A stretch of DNA of 64,000 nt from an uncultured Puniceicoccaceae bacterium (lineage in GTDB: Bacteria > Verrucomicrobiota > Verrucomicrobiia > Opitutales > Coraliomargaritaceae): the NCBI GenBank assembly GCA_913044165.1, contig CAJWMY010000002.1, positions 1 to 64,000 of the forward strand, written 5' to 3'. The number at the start of each line of letters is the position of its first letter. The first letter of the stretch is position 1. Positions 38,092-48,501 of this stretch are shown here, in pieces. The position numbers and the translations under genes are program-made. The notes beneath the pieces were generated by a model. The model had not been told where the DNA came from, did not search any database, and was given only the letters and a program-made list of their open reading frames with translations.

Positions 38092-40023
38092 TCATCGATC
38101 TAAATACCTTTTTTTATAGAATTGGAAAATATCTTTGGCAATAGGCCCAGCAGTTGATCCTCCATGATAATCATGTGATTCTTGTGTTCCTTCAACCATT
38201 ACCGCAAGTGCTATTTTAGGCTTATTTATTGGGGCAAATCCTACAAACCATGCAAGATTTACTTCTTTCCCATGTGCGCGGAAATCAGCAGTACCTGTTT
38301 TACCTGCAATAGGGAGATCTGGAATATCTACTAATCGTCCAGTCCCTGTTCGGCTCGTGACTGCCTCCATGCCTTTCAATAAAAGCCGGCGTTTATTTTG
38401 GTCCAATCCAATCCTGGGGTGCGACTGTATATTAGATTTTTGGCTCTGTCGGCTCAGGGCTTTCAAGGTTGGAGTAGTCTTAATCTCATCTCGAGCAATT
38501 GAGGCAACCATACAGGCCATTTGAAGTGGCGTTACCAATAAGAAGCCTTGGCCAATAGCTGTATTCGCTGTATCTCCAGGAGTCCAGGAATCTCCAATAG
38601 TTTCTTTTTTCCAGGTTTTGCTTGGAATCACTAATCGTTTTGTTTCATATGGTAATTCAATTCCAGTTTTGTGATTTAGGTTAAAGTTCTTTGCTTCAGC
38701 TTCAATTGTATCAATTCCAAGCTTAAGGCCAATATCATAGAAGAAAACATTGCAGCTAACAGCTATTGCTTTCTCTAAATTAACGCTTCCGTGTCCTTTT
38801 TTTGAGTGGCAATGATAAACGCGATTACCAACACGATAGACCCCAGGGCAGTTAACAGTTGTAGTTGCATCAATTAGACCTTTTTTTAATCCAGCAATAG
38901 CGGTTATTAATTTAAAAGTTGATCCTGGGGGATAGGACAATTGAACCGCTCGATTTAACCATGCACCTGCGTCATTAATTGAATTAAAGGTATTTTGAGA
39001 TATAAAAGGGCTTAAGTCATTTAAGTTATATGTTGGATGGCTTACTAATGCGAGAATTTCTCCAGTGCTAACATCAATTGCTACAGCTGCCCCTGTGCGT
39101 TTCCCGAGTGCATTTTCTGCAATTTTTTGTAATTCTATATCAATGCTTGTAATCAAATTATCGCCCTGTTTTGGAGATATAAGCTCAAGCTGCTTATTCT
39201 GATAGCCCAAAGGGTCAACTTGCCATATTTCATGGCCTCCTTTGCCTGTTAAAGCTCTATTAAAACTATTTTCAATACCTGTTTTCCCGAGTTTTGTTTT
39301 GTATGTAAAATTTTTAATACCATCTTGCGGTAAATGGGCTAAGTCCGGGTTCACATTTTGCACATATCCTAAAGTATGTGCGGCAAGTGAATCGTAAGGG
39401 TAGTATCTAGCAGAACTTGTATGTACATTAATCGGAGAGCGAACAGGGACACCTTCTATTAGTTGGGCATATTCAAAAGGATTAAGGTCTTGAGCTAAAG
39501 GAAGAGGGAGCAAGAGTTGCTCGTTAAAATGACGGATCATCTTGTTTTGCTTTAATTCAACCTGGCGACCGCAAACAGATTTAATGACATCTAAGTATTC
39601 TTGGATTACATTGCTTCTAGCTTCCCACTTAAGTTCATTATAGTTTGGTAATGGAGGACTTTTTTGTTTATAAATATTTGGCGTTAAGGCAACGCGTTCT
39701 TTGATTTTTTGCCGGGATCTTTTTATAAGTTTTGAATATTCTTTTCTAAATTCAGGACGTAGGTCATCTAGTATTACAGTCGCGGAATAATTTGGTCTAT
39801 TGCCTACTAATAACTTACCGTTTCGATCATAAATATCTCCTCTTGGACCAGGAAGATAGATGCGTCTCTCGGTTTGTCGCCGTTCCATATCTTCGTATGA
39901 ATTTTTATTGAAAAATTGCTGCCAACCAAGACCTAAAAGTAGAATTAGAGTTAAAATAATATTCGTCCAAAAAAATAACAGAATCCTAGGATTATCTCGC
40001 CTTTTTATATCATATTTTTCCAT
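38092..40023 (-). CDS. mrdA: Penicillin-binding protein 2
   Basis: [16 protein letters not shown] (SxxK); [30 protein letters not shown]; located after mreBCD. Confidence 0.93.
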   Translation of the reverse strand: MEKYDIKRRDNPRILLFFWTNIILTLILLLGLGWQQFFNKNSYEDMERRQTERRIYLPGPRGDIYDRNGKLLVGNRPNYSATVILDDLRPEFRKEYSKLIKRSRQKIKERVALTPNIYKQKSPPLPNYNELKWEARSNVIQEYLDVIKSVCGRQVELKQNKMIRHFNEQLLLPLPLAQDLNPFEYAQLIEGVPVRSPINVHTSSARYYPYDSLAAHTLGYVQNVNPDLAHLPQDGIKNFTYKTKLGKTGIENSFNRALTGKGGHEIWQVDPLGYQNKQLELISPKQGDNLITSIDIELQKIAENALGKRTGAAVAIDVSTGEILALVSHPTYNLNDLSPFISQNTFNSINDAGAWLNRAVQLSYPPGSTFKLITAIAGLKKGLIDATTTVNCPGVYRVGNRVYHCHSKKGHGSVNLEKAIAVSCNVFFYDIGLKLGIDTIEAEAKNFNLNHKTGIELPYETKRLVIPSKTWKKETIGDSWTPGDTANTAIGQGFLLVTPLQMACMVASIARDEIKTTPTLKALSRQSQKSNIQSHPRIGLDQNKRRLLLKGMEAVTSRTGTGRLVDIPDLPIAGKTGTADFRAHGKEVNLAWFVGFAPINKPKIALAVMVEGTQESHDYHGGSTAGPIAKDIFQFYKKRYLDR

Positions 40024-40029
40024 AATATC

Positions 40030-40563
40030 TTAAACAAAAGGTAAAGATTCCGGATCTTTTTTTGCGCTAAAAAGAATGAATAAAGCTCTCTGAAAATTAA
40101 AAAACCAAGGCGATAAGAATATTAAAATTAAGTGAGAGAGTATAGCCTCAAAAATACTTAGTGGAAGCATGGTATAAAAATCTCCAAATCCGCAGTTATA
40201 GCTGACTAAAAAAAGAGTTAGCCCAGCCACAAGATTAATAAGCTGTGCCAATAAAGATGGATGAAAGTTTTTTTCTACTCGGAATCGGCGTCTTGTTAAA
40301 TGCATAATAGAACCACTTAAGAGCATTAATAAGGTAATTGTTCCAAAAGGGATAGGCAAAGCAGAGTCTATCCAAAAACCTGAAAAGAGTGTGGTTAGGA
40401 AAAACTGATCGGCTCTTAAATAAAGAGGAGCAATTATAAATGCAGGACCTAAAATAAAAAGATTCAATCCGAAGCCCGTAATGCCGCTATTTATTAGGAG
40501 CATTAAATGCAATAATATAGCATTTGAAAAAAACAAGACTAAGCTTCTTTTATCAAAAATCAT
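40030..40563 (-). CDS. mreD: Rod shape-determining protein MreD (by position and topology)
   Basis: Multi-TM protein between mreC and mrdA. Confidence 0.75.
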   Translation of the reverse strand: MIFDKRSLVLFFSNAILLHLMLLINSGITGFGLNLFILGPAFIIAPLYLRADQFFLTTLFSGFWIDSALPIPFGTITLLMLLSGSIMHLTRRRFRVEKNFHPSLLAQLINLVAGLTLFLVSYNCGFGDFYTMLPLSIFEAILSHLILIFLSPWFFNFQRALFILFSAKKDPESLPFV

Positions 40564-41410
40564 CAGAATATTCCTCTATCTTAAGGCGATTGTATGGAAT
40601 TAGTACGGCAACTTCCTTAATGCCTAGAAGACGTTTATCTAGTACTACTTTTCCCGCTTGGAACATCCCTGTATTGTCAGGTTCAAGCCAAGGTACAAAT
40701 CCAATTTTTATACCCTCAGGAAAGGTTCCCCCTAGACCCGTAGTAACTAATTGAAGAGGTTTGATTGAATCTGTGCTCAGGTCTTGCGGGGCATTTTTAA
40801 TATATCCTTGGGCTTGGCCCCATAGGTTGGTGCCTTTCCCTTGATAAAACAAGGGGCGTTCATCTTGAGCAAAACAAGCGGAAATCCTAAAGTTTTGATT
40901 TGAGAGTAAGTTTACAAGGCTAGTATAATAGTTAGTTTTTGCAACTCGACCAACTACCCCTCCAATAAATGTAACAGCATCTCCTTCCATGAGGCCATGT
41001 TTAGACCCTTTATTGATTCGTATATTTTGCCACCAACTCCCAATATCTCTTTGTATTACATGAGCTAATTCGTAGCGAAAAGAGTCGCGGCTTGGTAAGT
41101 TTAAAATGCCCTCAAGTCTAATTATTTCTGCTTGATGGGTTTTATTCAAACTGCGTATTTGTTTGAAGTAGGCATTATTTCTTTTGAGTTCTTTAATCTC
41201 ATTTATAAGCTCCTTTTTGCTTTTTGTTTTAGCTGAAGTGGCACTGGCTAAATTCTCAATGCTTCTAGTTGCAATCCAGATAGGGGCTTGAAATTCTTCA
41301 AAAGTAGTTTTTGTAAAAACTTTTAAAAAGCTAGGGGTTATCCACCATATTATAAGAAACGCTATTAGCGTTATGATGGGTGTAAGTCTTTCGAGGCGGA
41401 TGCGCGCCAC
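40553..41410 (-). CDS. mreC: Rod shape-determining protein MreC
   Basis: N-terminal TM, coiled coil, WWQNIRINKGSKHGLMEGDAVTFIGGVVGRVAKT. Confidence 0.92.
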   Translation of the reverse strand: MARIRLERLTPIITLIAFLIIWWITPSFLKVFTKTTFEEFQAPIWIATRSIENLASATSAKTKSKKELINEIKELKRNNAYFKQIRSLNKTHQAEIIRLEGILNLPSRDSFRYELAHVIQRDIGSWWQNIRINKGSKHGLMEGDAVTFIGGVVGRVAKTNYYTSLVNLLSNQNFRISACFAQDERPLFYQGKGTNLWGQAQGYIKNAPQDLSTDSIKPLQLVTTGLGGTFPEGIKIGFVPWLEPDNTGMFQAGKVVLDKRLLGIKEVAVLIPYNRLKIEEYSDDF

Positions 41411-41415
41411 AACAT

Positions 41416-42438
41416 CTATCCTCTCCCAGTTTCGGCTACGTCTTTAAGAAGTAAGGCTAGGTCTTGAAGAACCATACCTGTACCATTTGCGACCGCGGTA
41501 AGTGGATCTTCAGCAATTATAACTGGTAAGCCAGTAGCATCACTAAGGTATTGATCCAAACCACGGATCATAGCACCACCTCCAGCCAGAACGAGTCCTC
41601 TATCCACCAAGTCAGCAGATAGTTCAGGGGGACAGCGTTCAAGAGCATTTCTTACTAAATCGGTAATAGCTGAAATAGTATCAGCTAATGCGTCACGGAT
41701 TTCTTCTGAGGTAATGGTGATTGTTTTAGGCAGGCCTGCTACAGAATCCCTGCCTCTAACCTCCATCGTAGATTCTTCTTCAAGCTTGAATGCCGATCCC
41801 ACTTTTATTTTGATAGACTCTGCTGTACGCTCTCCGACCATTAAATTGTATGAACGTTTCATATAATTAATGATTGCTGTATCAATTTCATCTCCCCCGA
41901 CTCTTATGCTCTTAGTATAAACTACACCAGCTAATGATATAATTGCTACTTCAGTAGTTCCCCCGCCAATATCAATAATCATATTAGCGGCTGGCTCATC
42001 AATAGGAAGTCCAACGCCTATAGCGGCAGCCATAGGCTCTTCTATCAATACAACATCTCTAGCACCTGCACGTATAGCTGAATCTTTAACTGCTCGGCGC
42101 TCTACTTCTGTTATGCCAGATGGAACAGCTACAACAATGCGAGGAGCAATAAATGTTTTCTTCCGATTCACTTTACTAATGAAATACCTTAGCATAGCTT
42201 CAGTAATTTCAAAGTCAGCTATTACTCCATCGCGCATCGGTCGAATTGCAGTAATATTTCCTGGCGTGCGACCAAGCATGCGTTTAGCTTCTGATCCAAC
42301 TGCACAAACTTTTTTACTATTACTGTATATAGCGACAACACTAGGTTCACGTAAAACAATACCTTTGTCTTTTGCAAAAACTAAGGTGTTTGCTGTGCCT
42401 AAATCAATACCAATATCGTTTGAGAGAAGTCCAATCAC
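41416..42438 (-). CDS. mreB: Rod shape-determining protein MreB
   Basis: [58 protein letters not shown]. Confidence 0.98.
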   Translation of the reverse strand: MIGLLSNDIGIDLGTANTLVFAKDKGIVLREPSVVAIYSNSKKVCAVGSEAKRMLGRTPGNITAIRPMRDGVIADFEITEAMLRYFISKVNRKKTFIAPRIVVAVPSGITEVERRAVKDSAIRAGARDVVLIEEPMAAAIGVGLPIDEPAANMIIDIGGGTTEVAIISLAGVVYTKSIRVGGDEIDTAIINYMKRSYNLMVGERTAESIKIKVGSAFKLEEESTMEVRGRDSVAGLPKTITITSEEIRDALADTISAITDLVRNALERCPPELSADLVDRGLVLAGGGAMIRGLDQYLSDATGLPVIIAEDPLTAVANGTGMVLQDLALLLKDVAETGRG

Positions 42439-42537
42439 TATTTATAAAAATTAAGTTATAAAGGGCTTATATATTTCTTCTTATACTGCCTGAAAGTCAA
42501 TGCATTATGACATGAAAATCAACGAGGGCTTCATTTT

Positions 42538-43710
42538 TTAGTTTATTTTGAAGAATATACGTTTTCCGGCCTGAAAAATTTGCTCTTTATCGCTTTGGCT
42601 AATTATTTTTTGAGGGTCACAAACTTTTTCTCCATCAAGTTTTACTCCGCCTTGGGCAATTAATCTTCTAATTGCTCCCTTGCTTTCAAATAAATTTGTA
42701 GCGTGCATCACATTGATTAATAGGTCTTGGCTATCTTGTTCGCTGAGGTTCGACCAATTAAAATCAGGCATACTATCAGGTAATTTATTTTTTGAAAAAA
42801 CCTGCTCAAATTGGATTAATTCATTCTCTGCAATTTCATCTGCATAAAAACGACTCACGAGTATTTTAGCTAAACTCTTTTTTGTTTGCATAGGATGATT
42901 CGCTTTTAAGGAATTAATTGATGCATCCTCATACTCCAAAAGCAGTTTATAGTAAATCCACATAGTCTCGTCATCAATAGACATAACTTTCCCAAACATA
43001 TCTCTAGGGGAGTCTGTAAAGGCGATATAATTATCCATGCTTTTTGACATTTTTTTAATGCCATCAAGGCCCACTAACAATGGCATAGTAATTACGGCTT
43101 GTTCTGTTTTTCCTGCATCCTTCTGAAGCGCTCTGCCTACTAGCATATTGAAGAGTTGATCAGTTCCTCCAATTTCTACATCAGCATCTAGAACCAAAGA
43201 ATCATATCCTTGTATTAAAGGATATAGAAATTCTATAATGGAAATAGGGGCATTAGAGGCGAAACGTTTCGAGAAGTCGTCTCGCTCAAGCATACGGGCA
43301 ACAGTCATCTTCCGTGCAAGTTTCAAGCAGTCTTCGAATTGCAATGAATCAAACCACTCGCTATTGTAGTGTACTTTTGTTTTTCCTTTATCTAAGATTT
43401 TAAATGCCTGTTCGAGGTAAGTGTCAGCATTTCTTTTTATGGTTTCTTTTGTCAAAACAGGTCGCGTAGAAGATCTTCCAGATGGGTCACCTATTAGAGT
43501 AGTGAAATCGCCAATGATTAAATTTGCTTCATGTCCAAATTCTTGAAATTGTCTAAGTTTATTGAATACAACAAGATGCCCAAAAGTTAAGTCTGGACGA
43601 GTTGGGTCTACGCCTAATTTTATTTTAAGGGGTTTAGAGTTCTTTAATTTTATTTCTAGTGAATCTTGTCCAATTAAGGTGTCTGTATTTTTTAAAAGAG
43701 CTTCAATCAT
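42538..43710 (-). CDS. tyrS: Tyrosyl-tRNA synthetase
   Basis: KIKLGVDPTRPDLTFGHLVVFNKL; IGGTDQLFN; GIKKMSKSMDNYIAF; C-terminal S4-like. Confidence 0.95.
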   Translation of the reverse strand: MIEALLKNTDTLIGQDSLEIKLKNSKPLKIKLGVDPTRPDLTFGHLVVFNKLRQFQEFGHEANLIIGDFTTLIGDPSGRSSTRPVLTKETIKRNADTYLEQAFKILDKGKTKVHYNSEWFDSLQFEDCLKLARKMTVARMLERDDFSKRFASNAPISIIEFLYPLIQGYDSLVLDADVEIGGTDQLFNMLVGRALQKDAGKTEQAVITMPLLVGLDGIKKMSKSMDNYIAFTDSPRDMFGKVMSIDDETMWIYYKLLLEYEDASINSLKANHPMQTKKSLAKILVSRFYADEIAENELIQFEQVFSKNKLPDSMPDFNWSNLSEQDSQDLLINVMHATNLFESKGAIRRLIAQGGVKLDGEKVCDPQKIISQSDKEQIFQAGKRIFFKIN

Positions 43711-43734
43711 ATTTATCTAAATTATAGTTATCAA

Positions 43735-44304
43735 TCAGGTTTTTCTTTGTCTTACAGTCTCGTATAAGCAAACTCCCGCAGAGACGGAAACGTTTAGGCA
43801 ATCCACTTTTCCTGCCATAGGGATAGAGATTGTACAATCACATAGTTCGCCTGTAATTTTTCTCAAACCCCATCCCTCGCTTCCTAAAACAAAAGCAGTA
43901 GGTTGATCCAAATTTAAATCGTAAAGGCACGAAGTCCCTTGGTCGGAGGTTCCAACGATTTGTAGGCCTTTAGTTTTAAGCTTCCTCAAAAGATTTTGAA
44001 TGTTTTTAACTTTTAAGAACGGAGTATCGTCCGCGCCTCCGCAAGCTATATCTTTAACAGTATCAGTTATTCCGCAGGCTCCCTTTACCGGGGCAATTAC
44101 TGCATGTACGCCAGCGCCGGAAGCTGTTCTCAAACAAGCGCCTAAATTATGAGGGTCTTGGATGCCTTCCAAAATCAAGAGAAGGGGATTAGGTTCCAAG
44201 CTTAACATATCCATTAAGGCATCTTCATTCTCCAACAAAATAGGAGCCGATGGCTGAGAATATCGCGGTGGGCGTTTTATTTTACGAATAGAATTTCTTC
44301 CCAT
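43735..44304 (-). CDS. TrmH-family (SPOUT) rRNA/tRNA 2'-O-methyltransferase, short form
   Basis: LEGIQDPHNLGACLRTASGAGVHAVI; AFVLGSEGWGLRK; IPMAGKVDCLNVSVSAGVCLYE. Confidence 0.9.
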   Translation of the reverse strand: MGRNSIRKIKRPPRYSQPSAPILLENEDALMDMLSLEPNPLLLILEGIQDPHNLGACLRTASGAGVHAVIAPVKGACGITDTVKDIACGGADDTPFLKVKNIQNLLRKLKTKGLQIVGTSDQGTSCLYDLNLDQPTAFVLGSEGWGLRKITGELCDCTISIPMAGKVDCLNVSVSAGVCLYETVRQRKT

Positions 44305-44315
44305 AATAGCATCAA

Positions 44316-45359
44316 CTATAATAATGTATCTTGCTTAGAGTTTTTGGGGTGCATCCCAACGACTTCCCAACCTTTTGCTGAGAGTACTCGCCCTTGGGGC
44401 GATCGAGCTACGTAACCCTCTTGAATTAAATATGGTTCGTGGACTTCTTCAAGAGTGTGCGCTTCTTCAGAAACTGCAACAGATAGCGTCTTTAATCCAA
44501 CGGGGCCTCCTTTATAATTTTCTGCCATTATCTTTAAAATTTTCTTATCTAATTCATCGAGTCCTCTATGATCAATTTCTAGGAGTTCTAATGCAGCACT
44601 TGCTTGTTCTTTATTGATAATGCCATCACTTTTTTGCACAGCATAATCTCGGCAAAAATTTACTAAATTATTAGCAATTCTTGGGGTTCCTCGAGCCCTT
44701 TTTGCAATTTCATGAGCCCCATCATTTGTGAATGGAACCTTTAAAATTTTACAGGTTCTTTGGACAATGCTTTCCAGGGTTTCAAGGTCGTAATAATCTA
44801 GTCTAGATTGTAGTGTAAAGCGACTTCTAAGCGGAGCAGTTAAAAGACCCACACGTGTAGTTGCTCCAACCAGAGTAAATTTCGGGAGATTAAGCTGAAC
44901 ACTTCGGGCATTTGGACCTTGGTCTATCATAATATCAATACGATAATCCTCCATCGCAGAGTATAGATATTCTTCCACCGTTTTAGGTACCCTATGGATT
45001 TCATCAATAAAGAGCAGATCTCCTTCATTTAAATTAGTTAGTAAGCCGGCTAAGTCTCCTGGTTTATCTATTACTGGCCCAGAGGTAACAACTACTTGCG
45101 CTTCCATTTCATGCCCTAAAATTAATGAAAGGGTTGTTTTCCCAAGACCGGGGGGTCCACTAAGCAAGATATGATTAAGTGGCTCATTTCTAGAAAGTGC
45201 AGAACCAACCATAATTGATAGACGCTCCACGGTCTTTTTTTGCCCAGAAAATCCTTTTAGCTCATTTGGGCGCAGGATAGATTCTGTCAGGCCGGCATCT
45301 GCCTTTTTAAAATCATTTGAAGAGATAGCCTCAGGGGGAAAGTCTTTAGAGTCTGTCAT
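44316..45359 (-). CDS. ruvB: Holliday junction branch migration ATPase RuvB
   Basis: LRPNELKGFSGQKKTVERL; HILLSGPPGLGKTTLSLILGHEM; LVGATTRVGLLTAPLRSRF. Confidence 0.97.
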   Translation of the reverse strand: MTDSKDFPPEAISSNDFKKADAGLTESILRPNELKGFSGQKKTVERLSIMVGSALSRNEPLNHILLSGPPGLGKTTLSLILGHEMEAQVVVTSGPVIDKPGDLAGLLTNLNEGDLLFIDEIHRVPKTVEEYLYSAMEDYRIDIMIDQGPNARSVQLNLPKFTLVGATTRVGLLTAPLRSRFTLQSRLDYYDLETLESIVQRTCKILKVPFTNDGAHEIAKRARGTPRIANNLVNFCRDYAVQKSDGIINKEQASAALELLEIDHRGLDELDKKILKIMAENYKGGPVGLKTLSVAVSEEAHTLEEVHEPYLIQEGYVARSPQGRVLSAKGWEVVGMHPKNSKQDTLL

Positions 45360-45418
45360 GCAATATATTTAGACAGATAATAATTTTAAATTCAACTGAC
45401 AATTTAATTTATAGGGAG

Positions 45419-46714
45419 TTAAATTTCAAATAAATTTGCAGGGAGATCTTTGTCGGATAGGCGTTCTATTTTCGCCCCGAGTGTATTCAGCTTCTGCTCA
45501 AAAGACTCATAGCCTCGGTCGAGGTGGTAAATCCGCTGAACCCAGGTCTCATTTTGTCCTGCTAGGCCTGCTAAAATTAAAGCAGCAGAGGCCCTAAGAT
45601 CTGATGCCATGACTGGCGCCCCAGAAAATTTACATGGTCCTTTTATTATAGCACTGGGACCCTCTATAGCAATATTTGCTCCCATTCGTTGTAATTCAGG
45701 GACATGCATAAAGCGATTCGGGTAAATTTTTTCTGTTATTATGGAAATACCTTTTGTGATAGACATTAAGGAAGACATTTGCGCCTGCAAATCAGTAGGA
45801 AAGCCAGGATAAGGTAAAGTTATAATATCCACAGGCTTAAGATTCCCTTTGTGCGGAAATATTGTAATTGAGTCTTCGGTAACCTCTATCTGCAATTCGG
45901 CTTCATGTAACTTATCTAAAAACGCACCTAGGTAGGTATAGGATATTCCATTTAAACGAACATTTCCTTGAGTCATAGCAGCAGCTATTATAAAAGTGCC
46001 AGCTTCAATTCTGTCAGGGATTACTTTGTGTTCGCATCCACTGAGTTTTTTAACTCCAGTAATAATTAATTCTGGGCCCCCAATATTTTCTATTTTTGCA
46101 CCCATTTTAGTAAGCATTTGACACAAATCAATGATTTCAGGTTCGCATGCGGCACTTTCTATACGCGTTTTCCCAGAAGCCAAAACAGAGGCCATAATTA
46201 AATTCGCTGTACCGGTTACCGTACTTCCATTTCGCCCTCCTAGAAATACATCGGAGCCAGCGATTTGAGATGCGTCTACATGTACATACCCTTCAGAAAT
46301 AGAAACTTTACAATTTAATTTCCTTAAGCCTTTTAAATGAAGATCAATCGGCCTAGGGCCAATAACACATCCACCTGGAATTGAGATCTCTGCCTTTTTT
46401 AATCGTCCGACAAGTGGGCCAAGGAGGCAAACCGAGGCACGCATCTTACGAACCAATTCATATGGTGCAACATGGGAAATTTTTTCAGCTTGAACAACCC
46501 ATTTGCCAATTTTTGGGTTTTCTACTTTGGCACCTAGATACTCCAAAATTTCAACCATATAGCGAATATCACTAAGGCCTGGAATATTTGTTAAGGTTAT
46601 TCGCTCATTGGTAAGAAGGCAGGCAGCAAAAATAGGTAATGCGGCATTTTTCGAGCCACTGATAGTTATTTCTCCTTCCAGCGGCTGACCGCCATAAACG
46701 CGAAAAACATCCAT
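45419..46714 (-). CDS. murA: UDP-N-acetylglucosamine 1-carboxyvinyltransferase
   Basis: GGQPLEGEITISGSKNAALPIFAACLLTNE; MRASVCLLGPLVGR; YPGFPTDLQAQ. Confidence 0.97.
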   Translation of the reverse strand: MDVFRVYGGQPLEGEITISGSKNAALPIFAACLLTNERITLTNIPGLSDIRYMVEILEYLGAKVENPKIGKWVVQAEKISHVAPYELVRKMRASVCLLGPLVGRLKKAEISIPGGCVIGPRPIDLHLKGLRKLNCKVSISEGYVHVDASQIAGSDVFLGGRNGSTVTGTANLIMASVLASGKTRIESAACEPEIIDLCQMLTKMGAKIENIGGPELIITGVKKLSGCEHKVIPDRIEAGTFIIAAAMTQGNVRLNGISYTYLGAFLDKLHEAELQIEVTEDSITIFPHKGNLKPVDIITLPYPGFPTDLQAQMSSLMSITKGISIITEKIYPNRFMHVPELQRMGANIAIEGPSAIIKGPCKFSGAPVMASDLRASAALILAGLAGQNETWVQRIYHLDRGYESFEQKLNTLGAKIERLSDKDLPANLFEI

Positions 46715-46731
46715 GAATTTTAATTTTAGGA

Positions 46732-47292
46732 TTAACGTCTTCGCTGATTAGGATTCGAGCGTCTTCGTTGCCTTCCTTTATTGTAATGTGTTTTCCTCCC
46801 GCGCCCACGGGGAGAGTTCTTTTTTGCTTTCCCAAAAAGGCCTGCAAAAATTGATGCTATTGCCGACAAAAAGCCTTTTTTCTTTCTTGTTCTTCGGCGA
46901 CTTTTCTTTTCAGCATATCTAGCTTCCCTAGCTTTCTTTTTTTCAGAAACTTTTTCTTCGATTTCTTGAATAACTCTCAATGTTTCTTGGCTTATAGGAG
47001 ATTTTTTTTTCTTAGGCGATGAAGACTTATTCTCATGTAATTTTTTACTTGGAGTAGATTCTTCATAATCGGATATAGCGGAAGATTTAGCCTCTTCTGT
47101 TGCAGAAGATTCGATTTGTTCTTCTTTTATTTCACTTGGAGTTAGTTCTCCAATATTTGGCATAGATGTATTTGAGCTATATTCATTTTTGAAACCACCA
47201 CTTCTTCGGCGCGTTCGAGCTTTATCTGAGTTTCTAGGAGAGTAAGGGACCTCTTCTTTATTTTTATTTTCTTCTTCTTCGAATTTTGGCAT
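46732..47292 (-). CDS. Hypothetical low-complexity charged protein with polybasic/Arg-rich C-terminus and internal amphipathic segment
   Basis: Acidic N-half, KKSRRRTRKKKGFLSAIASIFAGLFGKAKKNSPRGRGRKTHYNKGRQRRRSNPNQRRR; 17-nt gap to murA on the same strand. Confidence 0.65.
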   Translation of the reverse strand: MPKFEEEENKNKEEVPYSPRNSDKARTRRRSGGFKNEYSSNTSMPNIGELTPSEIKEEQIESSATEEAKSSAISDYEESTPSKKLHENKSSSPKKKKSPISQETLRVIQEIEEKVSEKKKAREARYAEKKSRRRTRKKKGFLSAIASIFAGLFGKAKKNSPRGRGRKTHYNKGRQRRRSNPNQRRR

Positions 47293-47498
47293 AATTAATG
47301 TGTACTATTAGGTTAATAGTTTTGACGTATTTTTACATCAGGGAACGATTTTTATAGATTATAAATCAAACTATCTATAAAGTTATGAATCATTTATGGC
47401 TATATCAGGAATATTTTGATCGCAAGTTTTTAATTATTTTTGTGTTTTTGTATAAGGAATCAACTTGCCCTTAGTACTAGGGTGCTTATTTCTTATAT

Positions 47499-47870
47499 AT
47501 GGACAAACTAGAAAAAATTTTTGAAATGCAGGATACCCTTAATCAACGTATTGGCGTTAATACGAGAGATTTAGACCAAGAAGAAAAAAATAAGTGGGTA
47601 TTGAACTATACTCGGGCGATGCAGCAAGAGATTGCGGAATTAATCGATTCTGTCCCATGGAAATGGTGGGCAAAATACCAAGAATTCGATGAGCAAAACG
47701 CCAAGGTTGAAATTATTGATCTTTTTCACTTTCTGATTTCTCTAGCTCAGGTTATGGGCATGACTCCGGAAGATGTTTATGAGGCATATATTAAAAAAAA
47801 TGAAGTGAATCACAAGCGTCAAGAAAGTGGCTACATAAGTAAAGATGAGGAAGATTCCAAGCACATTTAA
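47499..47870 (+). CDS. Dimeric all-alpha dUTPase/MazG-like nucleotide pyrophosphohydrolase
   Basis: MQQEIAELIDSVPWKWWA...NAKVEIIDLFHFLISLAQVMGMTPEDVYEAYIKKNEVNHKRQESGY. Confidence 0.85.
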   Translation: MDKLEKIFEMQDTLNQRIGVNTRDLDQEEKNKWVLNYTRAMQQEIAELIDSVPWKWWAKYQEFDEQNAKVEIIDLFHFLISLAQVMGMTPEDVYEAYIKKNEVNHKRQESGYISKDEEDSKHI

Positions 47871-47892
47871 ATTTTGTAATTTTTGCTAGTTT

Positions 47893-48501
47893 TTGGTAAT
47901 GAATGATTCGCCGTTAATAGTTTTTTTATATAGTGCTATCGCCTTGTATTTAGGCTATTTATATCGTTGTGATATCAAAGCTTTTTGCAGTGGATTACAT
48001 AATTCTAAATCTTTGCCCGGAGCTATGCCTATAAGCTTTATGCTAGTATCTTTTTCTATATTAGCAGGGGCTTTTCTTTTAGCAAACGCCGTATTGGGGG
48101 AGTATGCTTTAGGTTTAGTTGAGTTACAAAATGATATGGTCTGGTTTTTTCTATTTGCCGCACTTTCTGCTGGAGTAATTGAAGAGCTTATCTTTCGTGG
48201 TTACCTAGTTATTGAGAATAAAGGAAGTAAAGTATTGGTGTTAAGTTGCATTGGGTTTTCTTTTCTATTTGCATTGATTCACCCTAATCTGTGGTCTTTT
48301 GACGGAGGATTTCATTGGATATTTTCAACTAAAGCTTTTTACGATACTTGGATCCTTGTTTTAAACTCTATAATTTTTTACGGTTTAAGGTTTGGGCCCT
48401 GGAATCCACTCCGCTCAATTTTCCCCTCAATGATTGCACATGGGGCCTTCAATTTTGGAGTTTTTGGCGTAAAGTGGTTTCAGGGGTATATAGTTTTTTA
48501 A
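47893..48501 (+). CDS. CPBP-family intramembrane metalloprotease (alternative ATG at 47899)
   Basis: GVIEELIFRGYLVIE; FLFALIHPNLW; MIAHGAFNFG. Confidence 0.85.
   Translation: MVMNDSPLIVFLYSAIALYLGYLYRCDIKAFCSGLHNSKSLPGAMPISFMLVSFSILAGAFLLANAVLGEYALGLVELQNDMVWFFLFAALSAGVIEELIFRGYLVIENKGSKVLVLSCIGFSFLFALIHPNLWSFDGGFHWIFSTKAFYDTWILVLNSIIFYGLRFGPWNPLRSIFPSMIAHGAFNFGVFGVKWFQGYIVF

Noticed and set aside
41338-41348. TTATCCACC in mreC as a DnaA box / oriC
   Set aside because: Single near-match in coding sequence, with no cluster of DnaA boxes and no adjacent AT-rich unwinding region noticed.
46605-46847. 80-aa minus-strand ORF overlapping the hypothetical gene and murA
   Set aside because: Out of frame with two better supported genes; no family features.
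47293-47498. 206-bp intergenic gap as a structured ncRNA (6S/SRP/RNase P)
   Set aside because: No recognisable conserved motifs; AT-rich and short.
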